Shown here one piece after another: positions 41,959-49,676 of a stretch of 64,000 nucleotides of DNA. Both the position numbers and the translations under genes were made by a program. The DNA is from DATGKG01 sp963783145 (GTDB taxonomy: Bacteria; Desulfobacterota; Binatia; Binatales; Binataceae): assembly GCA_963783145.1 (NCBI GenBank), contig CAWAMM010000001.1, forward strand, positions 372,001 to 436,000. Direction: 5' to 3'. Below the pieces are notes generated by a model. It was not told the DNA's origin, ran no database searches, and saw only the letters and a program-made list of their open reading frames with translations. Every line of letters begins with the position of its first letter. Within the stretch, counting starts at the first letter, position 1.

Positions 41959-42756
41959 TTGAAAACCCAGATCGAAAACCACGCACTCGGATCAGGTCGG
42001 AGTTGGGAATTGAAAAATTATTATCCAGAGTCGAGTTTGGAAGGTTTCTTGAACGATGGGCATCTGACTGAAGTCCTCCACGTCATCGAAGGCGGCAAGG
42101 AGGGCGTCGTCTATTGCTGTCGCGGGGGGCCGCTGGCCGGCGCGGAACTGGTAGCAGCAAAAGTCTACCATCCGCTTCATCGGCGAACCTTTCGCAATGA
42201 CGCCACTTATCAGGATGATCGCTTGCGCGGCCCGGCGGTGCGCCGCGAAAAACTCGCGATGGCGAAGAAGTCCAAATACGGACGACAGGTTCAGTATGGC
42301 ACCTGGCTGAGCGGGGAGTTCGAAACGCTCACCATGCTGTATCGCGCGGGCGCTGATGTCCCGTCACCCATCGCGCTCGGCGAGGGCGTGGTGCTGATGG
42401 AATACATCGGCGACGAGAACCACGCGGCGCCGCGACTCGCGCAGACCGAACTCGCGCACCATGAAGCGCGCGCGCTGTTCGAGCGCATCCTGCGCAACGT
42501 CGCGCTATGGCTCGATCTCGATCGCATCCACGGCGATCTCTCACCCTACAACATCCTGTACTGGAACGGCGCGATCACCATCATCGATTTTCCGCAAGCG
42601 ATCGATGCACGCTTTAATTCGGACGCGCGGAATTTGCTACAGCGCGACCTCGCCAACGTATGCCGCTACTTCGAGCGCTATGGAATCCGCGGCGATCCCG
42701 ATCGCATCGCAGCGCGCATGTGGGGAGCATATCGTCATGCAGCTGCGCTTACATAG
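41959..42756 (+). CDS. RIO-family atypical protein kinase
   Basis: A 265-residue kinase-like protein. The core has SGEFETLTMLYRAGADVPSPIALGEGVVLMEYIG, catalytic loop IHGDLSPYNILYW and metal loop IIDFPQAID, all as in RIO kinases; AAKVYHPLHRRTF supplies the ATP-binding Lys. The TTG at 41959 is the only upstream start in this frame. A strong AAGGAG precedes an ATG at 41934, but that frame differs by one base, so the true N-terminus is uncertain (a programmed or erroneous shift cannot be excluded). Bacterial RIO proteins are of unclear function. Confidence 0.78.
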   Translation: MKTQIENHALGSGRSWELKNYYPESSLEGFLNDGHLTEVLHVIEGGKEGVVYCCRGGPLAGAELVAAKVYHPLHRRTFRNDATYQDDRLRGPAVRREKLAMAKKSKYGRQVQYGTWLSGEFETLTMLYRAGADVPSPIALGEGVVLMEYIGDENHAAPRLAQTELAHHEARALFERILRNVALWLDLDRIHGDLSPYNILYWNGAITIIDFPQAIDARFNSDARNLLQRDLANVCRYFERYGIRGDPDRIAARMWGAYRHAAALT

Positions 42757-42800
42757 CTCGTGCAATGTGCTACGGATTGCTGGGCTGGATGAGGTGATGG

Positions 42801-44099
42801 GTGGGATCGTTCGAAGCCCGAGATGACACCACAATCGATGCGGGGGCGGCGCTTTCCAAAGTGCGGAGGCGCCTGCTCCCGTTTCTCTTCGCGCTCTATA
42901 TCGTGGCGTATCTGGATCGCATCAATGTCGGATTCGCCGCGCTGCAGATGAATCGCGAAATCGGGCTGAGCCAGGCCGCGTTCGGATTCGGCGCGGGAAT
43001 TTTCTTCCTCGGCTACTTCATCTTCGAGATTCCCAGCAACCTGATCTTGCGCCGGGTCGGGGCGCGGCGCTGGATCGCGCGGATCATGATTTCATGGGGC
43101 GTCACCGCATCCGCGATGATGTTGGTGCGCGGCGCCGCGAGCTTCCACGCACTGCGCTTCATGCTCGGCGTCGCGGAGGCGGGTTTTTTCCCCGGCATCA
43201 TCTACTACCTCACGTTCTGGTTCCCGCAGCGCGAGCGCGCCCACGCATTCGCCATTTTCATGACCGCAACCTCGGTCGCGGGAGTAATCGCGGGGCCGTT
43301 GTCAGGTATGCTGCTGACGCTTCATGGTGTGGGTGGACTTTCGGGCTGGCAGTGGCTGTTTCTCTTCGAAGGAATTCCCGCGATTCTGATGGGAGTCGCA
43401 GTGTGGCGCTACTTACCCGACGGTCCGGGTGACGCGCGGTGGTTGACCGCCGCGGAGCGAGCGGCGCTGCTGGCGATGCTCGATGAGGATTCCGGCTCGC
43501 GAAGATTCGCGCATGCGGATCTCCAGCGCGCGATTCTGAGCGGCAGGGTGTGGATCCTCACGCTCTTCTATTTCCTCTTCGCGTTCGGTCTCTATGGAAT
43601 CAGCTTCTGGCTACCGCTGATTCTCAAAGGATTCGGCACGATGAGCGTCCTCGCAGTTGGCTTCGCGTCCACAATTCCCTTCGCAGCCGGTGGTATCGCG
43701 ATGGTGCTGGTTGGAAGGTCGTCCGATCGAAGTGGTGAGCGGCGGATTCATCTGGCGCTGGGCGCGCTCGCGGGTGCGGCAGGATTTTTCGCCGCCGCCT
43801 TCGCGCGCGGCCCGCTCCTGGAACTCGCATGCATCACCATCGCGGCGGCAGGAACCTCATCATGCGTCGGGCCATTCTGGGCGATTCCGGCCGGCTTTCT
43901 TTCCGAGGCTGCCGCGGCCGGTGGCATCGCGCTGATCAACTCGGTCGGAAACCTCGGCGGATTCGCCGGGCCCTATCTCGCGGGGTTCATCGTGGAGCGC
44001 ACGCACAATTTTTCGGCGGCATTGATCACGATGGGAATAGCGCTGGCAATCGCCGCCGTGGTTGCGCTCGGCGCTGACGCCGAGCCCCAATCCGGTTGA
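42801..44099 (+). CDS. MFS transporter, anion:cation symporter type
   Basis: A 432-residue 12-helix transporter. The N-terminus (RRRLLPFLFALYIVAYLDRINVGFAALQMNREIGLSQAAFGFG) and FEIPSNLILRRVGARRWIARIMISWGV are diagnostic of the ACS family, which moves organic acids such as tartrate, phthalate or hexuronate with protons. The GTG at 42801 has GAGGTGA upstream. It follows the RIO kinase gene by 44 bases. Confidence 0.88.
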   Translation: MGSFEARDDTTIDAGAALSKVRRRLLPFLFALYIVAYLDRINVGFAALQMNREIGLSQAAFGFGAGIFFLGYFIFEIPSNLILRRVGARRWIARIMISWGVTASAMMLVRGAASFHALRFMLGVAEAGFFPGIIYYLTFWFPQRERAHAFAIFMTATSVAGVIAGPLSGMLLTLHGVGGLSGWQWLFLFEGIPAILMGVAVWRYLPDGPGDARWLTAAERAALLAMLDEDSGSRRFAHADLQRAILSGRVWILTLFYFLFAFGLYGISFWLPLILKGFGTMSVLAVGFASTIPFAAGGIAMVLVGRSSDRSGERRIHLALGALAGAAGFFAAAFARGPLLELACITIAAAGTSSCVGPFWAIPAGFLSEAAAAGGIALINSVGNLGGFAGPYLAGFIVERTHNFSAALITMGIALAIAAVVALGADAEPQSG

Positions 44100-44199
44100 C
44101 TCAAGTGACAATGTGACATATTGTTGCTAACTCTACATTATGTTCCAGTTAATTTGCGAAGTGTAGAATGAGCCAGGGGGGACGAGATTAGTGACACCT

Positions 44200-44622
44200 T
44201 CACGATCGATCAGACGATCGCGCCTCGGCATTGTTCCCGGTTGCGAGTACCGCCGAATCGACCAGATTCAAATGGATGCCGAGGGCGGCGGGCGAAGAAA
44301 AAATCTGCCCCGCGCCGGCGGCAGCGAGGCGGTGGCGAAGATCCTGGTTGAAAGCGACGCCAAAAAACTCCATCCCGAGGCGGGCCACGGCAAGATAATC
44401 GGACTCCGCATCGCCCACAAACGCTGAATCCTTCACGGGTATCGCACATCGATCGAGCGCGCGCGAAGTCATTTCGGGGGCCGGCTTCAGCGCCAGCAGG
44501 CTGTCGCGCCCGACGATCGCGTTGAGCAGGCGCCCGCGACGATGGATTGCGAACCATCGCCGAACCGTCACGCTATTCAATTGGACAGTTGCAGATACCT
44601 CCTCCAGTACCGTTGCCAACAA
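44200..44622 (-). pseudogene. Truncated duplicate of the HAD hydrolase gene
   Basis: The frame (RRWFAIHRRGRLLNAIVGRDSLLALKPAPEM, then FVGDAESDYLAVARLGMEFFG) equals the C-terminal half of the HAD at 45948-46757. The DNA from 44200 to 44568 matches 45948-46316 at a constant offset of 1748 bases with no gaps; upstream of 44568 the match ends abruptly and the frame continues into unrelated sequence within the coiled-coil gene. The N-terminal DxD part is absent, so the copy should be inactive. Substitutions show the copies have diverged. Confidence 0.88.
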
Positions 44623-45610
44623 TCGCGCCGCACTGCTTTTGCAAATAGATGAGGTTGGTCGGGTCGCCGGGTCCGTCCCCGGACAGATTTACCTCGGTGA
44701 GTCCCGTAACAAACGCCGGCGCGGCGGGCAGCGTAACGGCGACGTCCTGATTGTGCGTGATGGTGCCGAGCAGGTTGTTGGCGCTGGTAGCCATGTATCC
44801 GGGCGCGTTGGTCGGATCGCAACCGGAGTTGCAAGCAGCGCTCTGGGCGATCCCGCAGCCGTTTCCATTGCCTCCGGCGCCCCCCGCAACGACGGGAGTG
44901 TTCGTCGCGGCAGCGATGATCGCGATCGCGCCATTACTATGCTCTCCGTTTACCGGACCACCCACGAGGGCCCAGTTGTTGGTCAGGTTTTGCAGCACCG
45001 AAAAGGTTGCGAACCCGGCGGAACTTATCGGGCAACCGCAGCATTCGCCCATCTCCTGATCATCATCGAAGACATAGACCATCGCGCACACCGTATGCGA
45101 TTGCCCCAGAACAGCATTGGGAGAGCCATTCGGATTGATTAAGCGGAGGATGTTGTCGCCGTTGCCGCCGACGTTGCAGCCGGCCGGGTCGGCATTGGCG
45201 CCCCCGCACGCGGTGAATGCAGCGGTAGTGTCGTAGTATGTCCACAGGGTCGGTCCCGGCTGGGTGACGCCGTTCACAGTGGTCTGCAGCTGCGAAATCT
45301 GCGCCGACAGGGCCGCAATGGCAGCGGTCAAGCTGGTGCTCAACGCGGATTCATTGCTCTGGAGACTGGTGACCTGACCCTCCAGCTTGTTTACCTGTCC
45401 CTCCAAAGTCGTGTCGTCGCTTTGGAGGTGATTTACCTGACCCTCCAGATTGTTCACCTGCCCTTCCAAAGTTGTGACCTGGCCTTGCACCTGTTCAATC
45501 TGCTGCTTCAACCCCCCGGGGTCCGCCTGAGCCCCGCCCGCCATCGCGACCAGTAAGCCTGCCGCCGACAAAACCATCGCGCCGATTGCCATTCGCTGTC
45601 TCATGGTCAT
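44573..45610 (-). CDS. Exported coiled-coil protein, Cys-rich C-terminus
   Basis: A 345-residue protein with a signal peptide (MAIGAMVLSAAGLLVAMAGGAQA). The next 90 residues repeat LEGQVNxLEGQVNxLQSDD with heptad-like spacing, forming a trimeric or dimeric coiled coil. The C-terminal part (CGGANADPAGCNVGGNGDN, GHTVCAMVYVF, ECCGCPISSAGFATFSVLQN) is rich in Gly, Asn and Cys and may be a disulfide-bonded domain. No known family. AGGAG precedes either of two start ATGs (45610 or 45604). It is flanked by direct repeats of HAD sequence. Confidence 0.72.
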   Translation of the reverse strand: MTMRQRMAIGAMVLSAAGLLVAMAGGAQADPGGLKQQIEQVQGQVTTLEGQVNNLEGQVNHLQSDDTTLEGQVNKLEGQVTSLQSNESALSTSLTAAIAALSAQISQLQTTVNGVTQPGPTLWTYYDTTAAFTACGGANADPAGCNVGGNGDNILRLINPNGSPNAVLGQSHTVCAMVYVFDDDQEMGECCGCPISSAGFATFSVLQNLTNNWALVGGPVNGEHSNGAIAIIAAATNTPVVAGGAGGNGNGCGIAQSAACNSGCDPTNAPGYMATSANNLLGTITHNQDVAVTLPAAPAFVTGLTEVNLSGDGPGDPTNLIYLQKQCGAIVGNGTGGGICNCPIE

Positions 45611-45947
45611 CTTCTCCTATACTTTCTATCGGTAGGATTTTTCTACGCACTGGCATAATTCCTCAAGGGGTTAACGCCGCGCCACGCGACCGTCAAGCGC
45701 CGGATGATTAAATTTTCTTCAATGGGCGCGGACAGTGATTCAGGAACGGCGTCCCGGTCCGGCGGCTATGGCTCGAAAGGAGCCTCGGCGGGCTGGTTCG
45801 GAAGGTCCCGAATGCTGGTCTCAAGCGATGCCGCGAGGACCCTACACTTTGTTCTTATAAGCTAGATACGAGGTAGGACTGGAAGCGGGAGGCTTCCCGG
45901 GCCTATCTGAAATCCCGGCTTCGGAGGCGATAACCGCAGTGATTCCG
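45611..45947. other. Gene-free stretch
   Basis: About 340 bases with the coiled-coil gene's leader at one end and the HAD gene's end at the other. No further gene or clear regulatory element recognised. Confidence 0.5.
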
Positions 45948-46757
45948 TCACGATCGATCAGACGATCGCGCCTCGGCATTGTTCCCGGTTGCGAGTACCG
46001 CCGAATCGACCAGATTCAAGTGGATGCCGAGGGCGGCGGGCGAGGAAAAAATCTGCCCCGCGCCGGCGGCAGCGAGCCGATCGCGCAGAACCTGGCTGAA
46101 CCCGATGCCAAAAAACTCGACTCCCAGTTGCGTCGCGGCAAGGTAGTCGGAATCCGCATCGCCTACAAACGCTGAATCCTTCGCGCGTATCGCACATCGA
46201 TCGAGCACGCGGGAAATCATTTCCGGCGCCGGCTTCAGCGCCAGCAGGCTGTCGCGCCCGACGATCGCATCGAGCAGGCGGATCAGATGATGGATCGCGA
46301 ACCATCGCCGAACCGTACGCGAGGAGTTCGAGGTTACGATCGCGAGCTTCGCGCCCGCGGCCTTGAGCTGCTTGAGGAGTTCGATGGCGCCTTCGAGCTC
46401 GACGGCGCGGTCCACGCCCGCCAGCTCATACTTCTCGATCATCTTCGATGCGGCCCGCAGGATCGAGCGCATCCGCGCCAGATTGAAACCGCCGGACCGA
46501 TCACCGACGAGTTCCAGCATCCGCGCGTGAGTGGCGTTATAGAGCGGAAGATTCCCGCGCGGAAATTTCTCGAAGAGGTCTCCCGGCACGCCGAGCTCAC
46601 GCAGCAGCGGCTCGAGCTCGCGCCGCCCACCAGCCCAATCCACCTCCGGCTCGAGGCGCGCGAGGGTGTTGTCGAAGTCAAAAATCCAAAGCTTTTTGCG
46701 GACCAACCGACGCGGCTTCGAGGAACGCCACCTCGCGACCGACTTTCCACCCGCCAT
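45948..46757 (-). CDS. HAD-superfamily phosphatase/phosphoglycolate-phosphatase-like hydrolase
   Basis: A 269-residue protein. LWIFDFDNTLARLEPEVDW holds the catalytic DxD; AKLAIVTSNSSRTVRRWF gives the motif II Ser/Thr, LALKPAPEM the motif III Lys, and AFVGDADSDYLAATQLGVEFFG motif IV. A cap domain lies between motifs I and II. Small phosphate esters are the usual substrates. It starts 6 bases after the pseudo-E1 gene, so it may share its transcript. The C-terminal half is duplicated 1748 bases away. Confidence 0.85.
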   Translation of the reverse strand: MAGGKSVARWRSSKPRRLVRKKLWIFDFDNTLARLEPEVDWAGGRRELEPLLRELGVPGDLFEKFPRGNLPLYNATHARMLELVGDRSGGFNLARMRSILRAASKMIEKYELAGVDRAVELEGAIELLKQLKAAGAKLAIVTSNSSRTVRRWFAIHHLIRLLDAIVGRDSLLALKPAPEMISRVLDRCAIRAKDSAFVGDADSDYLAATQLGVEFFGIGFSQVLRDRLAAAGAGQIFSSPAALGIHLNLVDSAVLATGNNAEARSSDRS

Positions 46758-46763
46758 CAGCGC

Positions 46764-47396
46764 TCACGCATGCGAGCAGGCGCACCCAGCCTTGGAACTC
46801 AGAAGTGGCTCCGTGATGGTGCGAGGACCCGCGAAACGAATCACCGAGGCCGCGGCCTCGGCATCATACGCCGCCAGCATTTTCAGTGCTTCGGTGGTGG
46901 CAAGCATTGCGATGAATCCCGCCTGTTCGCCGCGCCCGCCGAATGAATCCAGGAGACCGCCCGCGGCACATCGAATGCACGGAGGAGGCGAGGGCAGCAG
47001 CGCGATTTTCCCGGACGCGTCGAGCCTCGCCACCACCGCGGGGCCGGCGCTGGGCGCTTCCGCGGCGGCGAATTGCACCGCCTCGGCGCTTCCGAGCAAC
47101 GCGAACACCAGGTCAGGAACTTGCGCGAGGCTCCCATAACTAACGGTAGAGTCGGGGTTGAGGTCGCGCATCTTTTCGCACAGCGATCGGAGCTGCGCAC
47201 CATCACATCCGGGCACGCATAGGTCGATATCGCCCACACCCGCGCCGACCAGATAGGCGAGCGGCTCTTCCAGGTCCTCGCGCGAGGAGATCACTACGAG
47301 GCGCGAGCCGAGCAGGCGTTCCTGCGCTTGCCCACCCATTTTGGGGATGATGATCTGGCGGCTGTAGCGGGCGATCTGGTCATTGGTAAGTGGCAT
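46764..47396 (-). CDS. Degenerate E1/MoeB-like protein without nucleotide-binding glycines
   Basis: A 210-residue ThiF/MoeB-like protein. The N-terminus LTNDQIARYSRQIIIPKMGGQAQERLL is the typical MoeB/ThiF start, including the Arg that reaches into the partner's ATP site. Where active enzymes have GxGGLG, this one has LVVISSREDLEEPLAYLVGAGVG, so the Rossmann glycines and the catalytic Asp are missing. The zinc cysteines remain (PPPCIRCAAGG and GCACSH). It is shorter than MoeB by about 40 residues. It looks like a non-catalytic E1 subunit rather than random decay, because the frame and zinc site are intact. Confidence 0.7.
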   Translation of the reverse strand: MPLTNDQIARYSRQIIIPKMGGQAQERLLGSRLVVISSREDLEEPLAYLVGAGVGDIDLCVPGCDGAQLRSLCEKMRDLNPDSTVSYGSLAQVPDLVFALLGSAEAVQFAAAEAPSAGPAVVARLDASGKIALLPSPPPCIRCAAGGLLDSFGGRGEQAGFIAMLATTEALKMLAAYDAEAAASVIRFAGPRTITEPLLSSKAGCACSHA

Positions 47397-47435
47397 TCGA
47401 ATTCTTTCCTTCGATGAGTTATGCGCTGGGAGTCG

Positions 47436-47804
47436 TCAGCGAAGTAGTGGACGAACCTCCCAGGCGACTAACTCTCCGTCGTCGTAACACTTCGAAAAGT
47501 TTTTCCTTCCAGTCTCGAGAGAAATACTCCTTAACCGCTTGGAGCCAGATATATCGATCCGTACCTCCATAGGCAGACTTTGAGTTACCCGCGAGACGAT
47601 GACTGGTGATCGCGATAACGGCAGTTCAAGGAAGTCCTGGTCCTGGGTTATGAAAAGAAGGTCTTCGTTTTTGAGACGATGCGCGATCGTAGCATCAGAA
47701 GTGCCGCGTAGTTGGAGAAGAATTATATGCTCGGCCTCGTAGCCGTTTTCCCGTAGCGTCGGTAGCAGCGCCAGCGGGAAATTCTCATCGAGAAGGATCT
47801 TCAT
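47436..47804 (-). CDS. DUF5615 PIN-like toxin
   Basis: A 122-residue protein: MKILLDENFPLALLPTLRENGYEAEHIILLQLRGTSDATIAHRLKNEDLLFITQDQDFLELPL. The Asp/Glu pattern (LLDEN, TQDQDF) is the DUF5615/Mut7-C PIN-like active site. Such proteins pair with DUF433 proteins as toxin-antitoxin-like modules. The start overlaps the DUF433 stop by 20 bases. Acidic residues are intact. Confidence 0.82.
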   Translation of the reverse strand: MKILLDENFPLALLPTLRENGYEAEHIILLQLRGTSDATIAHRLKNEDLLFITQDQDFLELPLSRSPVIVSRVTQSLPMEVRIDISGSKRLRSISLETGRKNFSKCYDDGELVAWEVRPLLR

Positions 47805-48030
47805 CTGCGCGTCCGACGGCAGGCGGCAGATGCCCGGCTACGTGAGCGGCATACCGAAGCGCGTTGGTGATTTGCTCACGAGAGAGTTGGTAATTCGACC
47901 AAAGATCTTCAGTAGAGGAACCCGACGCAAGTTCCGCCAGAACCATCGCAACATCGATGCGAGTGCCGGCGATGCACGGGTTTCCAAACCGAATTTTTGG
48001 ATCCATCGAAATGCCGGAAAAAATCTCCAT
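47785..48030 (-). CDS. DUF433 antitoxin-like protein
   Basis: The ATG at 48030 (MEIFSGISMDPKIRFGNPCIAGTRIDVAMVLAELASGSSTEDLWSNY) is supported by GGAGG upstream and gives 81 residues. SMDPKIRFGNPCIAGTRI is the DUF433 hallmark. It would bind DNA through a helix-turn-helix and neutralise the DUF5615 partner. The pair sits between the NIL-domain gene and the pseudo-E1 gene, on the same strand as both. Confidence 0.83.
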   Translation of the reverse strand: MEIFSGISMDPKIRFGNPCIAGTRIDVAMVLAELASGSSTEDLWSNYQLSREQITNALRYAAHVAGHLPPAVGRADEDPSR

Positions 48031-48102
48031 GCCTGACACCCTCCCAAGAACTAACACATCTGAGCGTCTATGTCGTCGCCTATGTCCAGTATTTTGACGA
48101 TG

Positions 48103-48351
48103 CTACTCGATGACGTTTTTTTCGATGGGTTCGACGGTCACGCCGGTCTGGCGCAGCCATTCGATTGCGCGCTCGATCTGATCCGTCGAGCCTTCGAATT
48201 CGACAGCTACCAGGCCCATATCCTCGGAGACGCTGGCGCCGCGGATGCTGAAAATGAGGTCGAACTTCTTCACCAGATGGTAAAGGATCGGCTCCTTGAT
48301 CAGCGCGCGCGGATAGCTCAGGTAGTAGCGCTCGTGAATGCGATCGATCAT
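48103..48351 (-). CDS. NIL-domain protein
   Basis: An 82-residue protein from MIDRIHERYYLSYPRALIKEPILYHLVKKFDLIFSIRGASVSEDMGLVAVEFEGSTDQIERAIEWLRQTGVTVEPIEKNVIE. This is the NIL fold known from the C-terminus of MetN methionine transporters, where it senses methionine. The start overlaps the cysteine synthase stop by 4 bases (ATGA), so it is co-translated. Standalone NIL proteins accompany sulfur-carrier cysteine or homocysteine operons in some bacteria. Confidence 0.85.
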   Translation of the reverse strand: MIDRIHERYYLSYPRALIKEPILYHLVKKFDLIFSIRGASVSEDMGLVAVEFEGSTDQIERAIEWLRQTGVTVEPIEKNVIE

Positions 48352-49388
48352 TGAAGGGGTCCCGCGACCATTTTTTCCAGGCGTTCTCGCCATTGTTCCT
48401 GCCGCCATTGCTGCCATCCGATCCACAGATTGGTGGATAAATATTTGTCGCCGAAGTCGGGAAAAATCGTGACGATAGTGCCCTCGCGAAGCGTCCGCGC
48501 CAGCCGCATCGCGGCGAGCAGCGCCGCGCCCGACGACTGCCCGACCACCATCCCCTCGATTTGCCCGAGCATGTAAACCATCTCGTAGGCGTCTTCGGTC
48601 GCGAGCGGAATTTTCGAATCGAGCTCGTGCTCGTGATAGATGCCGGGCACGATCGACGACGCCATGTGCTTGAGGCCCTCGAGGCCGTGCATCGGATCGT
48701 CGGGCTCGACCGCGATCACCTCGATGTCGCGATTTTTCGATTTGAGAAATCGACCGGTGCCCATTACCGTGCCGCTGGTTCCGATCGCGGCGAGGAAATG
48801 TGTGACGCGCCCTTCGGTCTGATGCCAGATCTCCGGCCCGGTAGTTTCAAAATGCGCCAATGAGTTGGCTTCGTTGTTATATTGGTCGGGTTTGAAATAG
48901 CGCCCCGGATTCTCCGCGACGATTGTCCGGCATAAGCGGATCGCGCCGTCCGAAAGCTCCATCGGATCGGAAAAAATGATCTTCGCGCCGTATGCCTCGA
49001 TGATGCGTTTGCGCTCGCGGCTCACGTTGGACGCCATTACCAGCTCGACCGGATAACCGAGCACCGCCCCGACCATCGCAAGCGCGATGCCGGTGTTGCC
49101 GGAAGTGGAGTCGATGATCACTTTTCCCGGCGTCAACTCGCCGCTTTCGATCCCGCGCAGAATCATGCTGCGCGCCGCGCGATCCTTGACCGAGCCGCCC
49201 GGATTGAAACCCTCCAGCTTCGCGAAGATACGTACCGCGGGCGCAATGATGCCTTCGGTCAGCCGGGTGATTTCGAGCAGCGGCGTGTTCCCGATCAGAT
49301 CGAGAACATTGGACGCGCGCTCGACCGGAACGAACTCCGGCTCAGTATCCGCCCGCGATTGCGGGGACGATTGAGATCTCGTCGCCAT
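48348..49388 (-). CDS. PLP-dependent cysteine-synthase-family enzyme
   Basis: A 346-residue fold-type II PLP enzyme. VLDLIGNTPLLEITRL, the PLP lysine in NPGGSVKDRAA, STSGNTGIALAMVGA and the phosphate-binding TSGTVMGTGRFLKS are present. These close relatives include cysteine synthases, and in carrier systems CysM accepts a protein thiocarboxylate. The gene overlaps the carrier gene by 47 bases and the NIL gene by 4, giving tight coupling. The ATG at 49388 has AAGGT upstream. Whether it makes cysteine or homocysteine is not decided by sequence; the SAM riboswitch hints at methionine branch. Confidence 0.87.
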   Translation of the reverse strand: MATRSQSSPQSRADTEPEFVPVERASNVLDLIGNTPLLEITRLTEGIIAPAVRIFAKLEGFNPGGSVKDRAARSMILRGIESGELTPGKVIIDSTSGNTGIALAMVGAVLGYPVELVMASNVSRERKRIIEAYGAKIIFSDPMELSDGAIRLCRTIVAENPGRYFKPDQYNNEANSLAHFETTGPEIWHQTEGRVTHFLAAIGTSGTVMGTGRFLKSKNRDIEVIAVEPDDPMHGLEGLKHMASSIVPGIYHEHELDSKIPLATEDAYEMVYMLGQIEGMVVGQSSGAALLAAMRLARTLREGTIVTIFPDFGDKYLSTNLWIGWQQWRQEQWRERLEKMVAGPLQ

Positions 49389-49620
49389 CCTTTACCTTCG
49401 AGTTGAGCTGCTCGAGAAAGCGGACATCGTCGCCATTGAGATAGATGTTCACGAAGCGGCGAATCTCGCCCTTGTCGTCGAGCAGGCGCTCGCGCAGGCC
49501 GGGATGGCGGGTTTCGAGATTCTCGATAATCGCGCGCAATGATGCGCCCTCGGCCGGAACCTCGTCCTTGCCGCCGGTGAAACGCCTTAGTGGAGTGGGA
49601 ACTCGAACGCTAATTGCCAT
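49342..49620 (-). CDS. MoaD/ThiS-like sulfur-carrier protein (CysO type)
   Basis: A 92-residue ubiquitin-fold protein: VRVPTPLRRFTGGKDEVPAEGASLRAIIENLETRHPGLRERLLDDKGEIRRFVNIYLNGDDVRFLEQLNSKVKDGDEISIVPAIAGGY. The DGDEISIVPAIAGG end is the carrier tail activated by E1 and thiocarboxylated. A Tyr follows the Gly-Gly, so proteolytic trimming would be needed first. It is encoded between threonine synthase and the cysteine-synthase-like enzyme, as in CysO-CysM loci. Confidence 0.9.
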   Translation of the reverse strand: MAISVRVPTPLRRFTGGKDEVPAEGASLRAIIENLETRHPGLRERLLDDKGEIRRFVNIYLNGDDVRFLEQLNSKVKDGDEISIVPAIAGGY

Positions 49621-49676
49621 GCGTGGCGATGACCTCCTGATGCTTGTTTGATGCTATCGGCGCGCCGACGGGCTTC

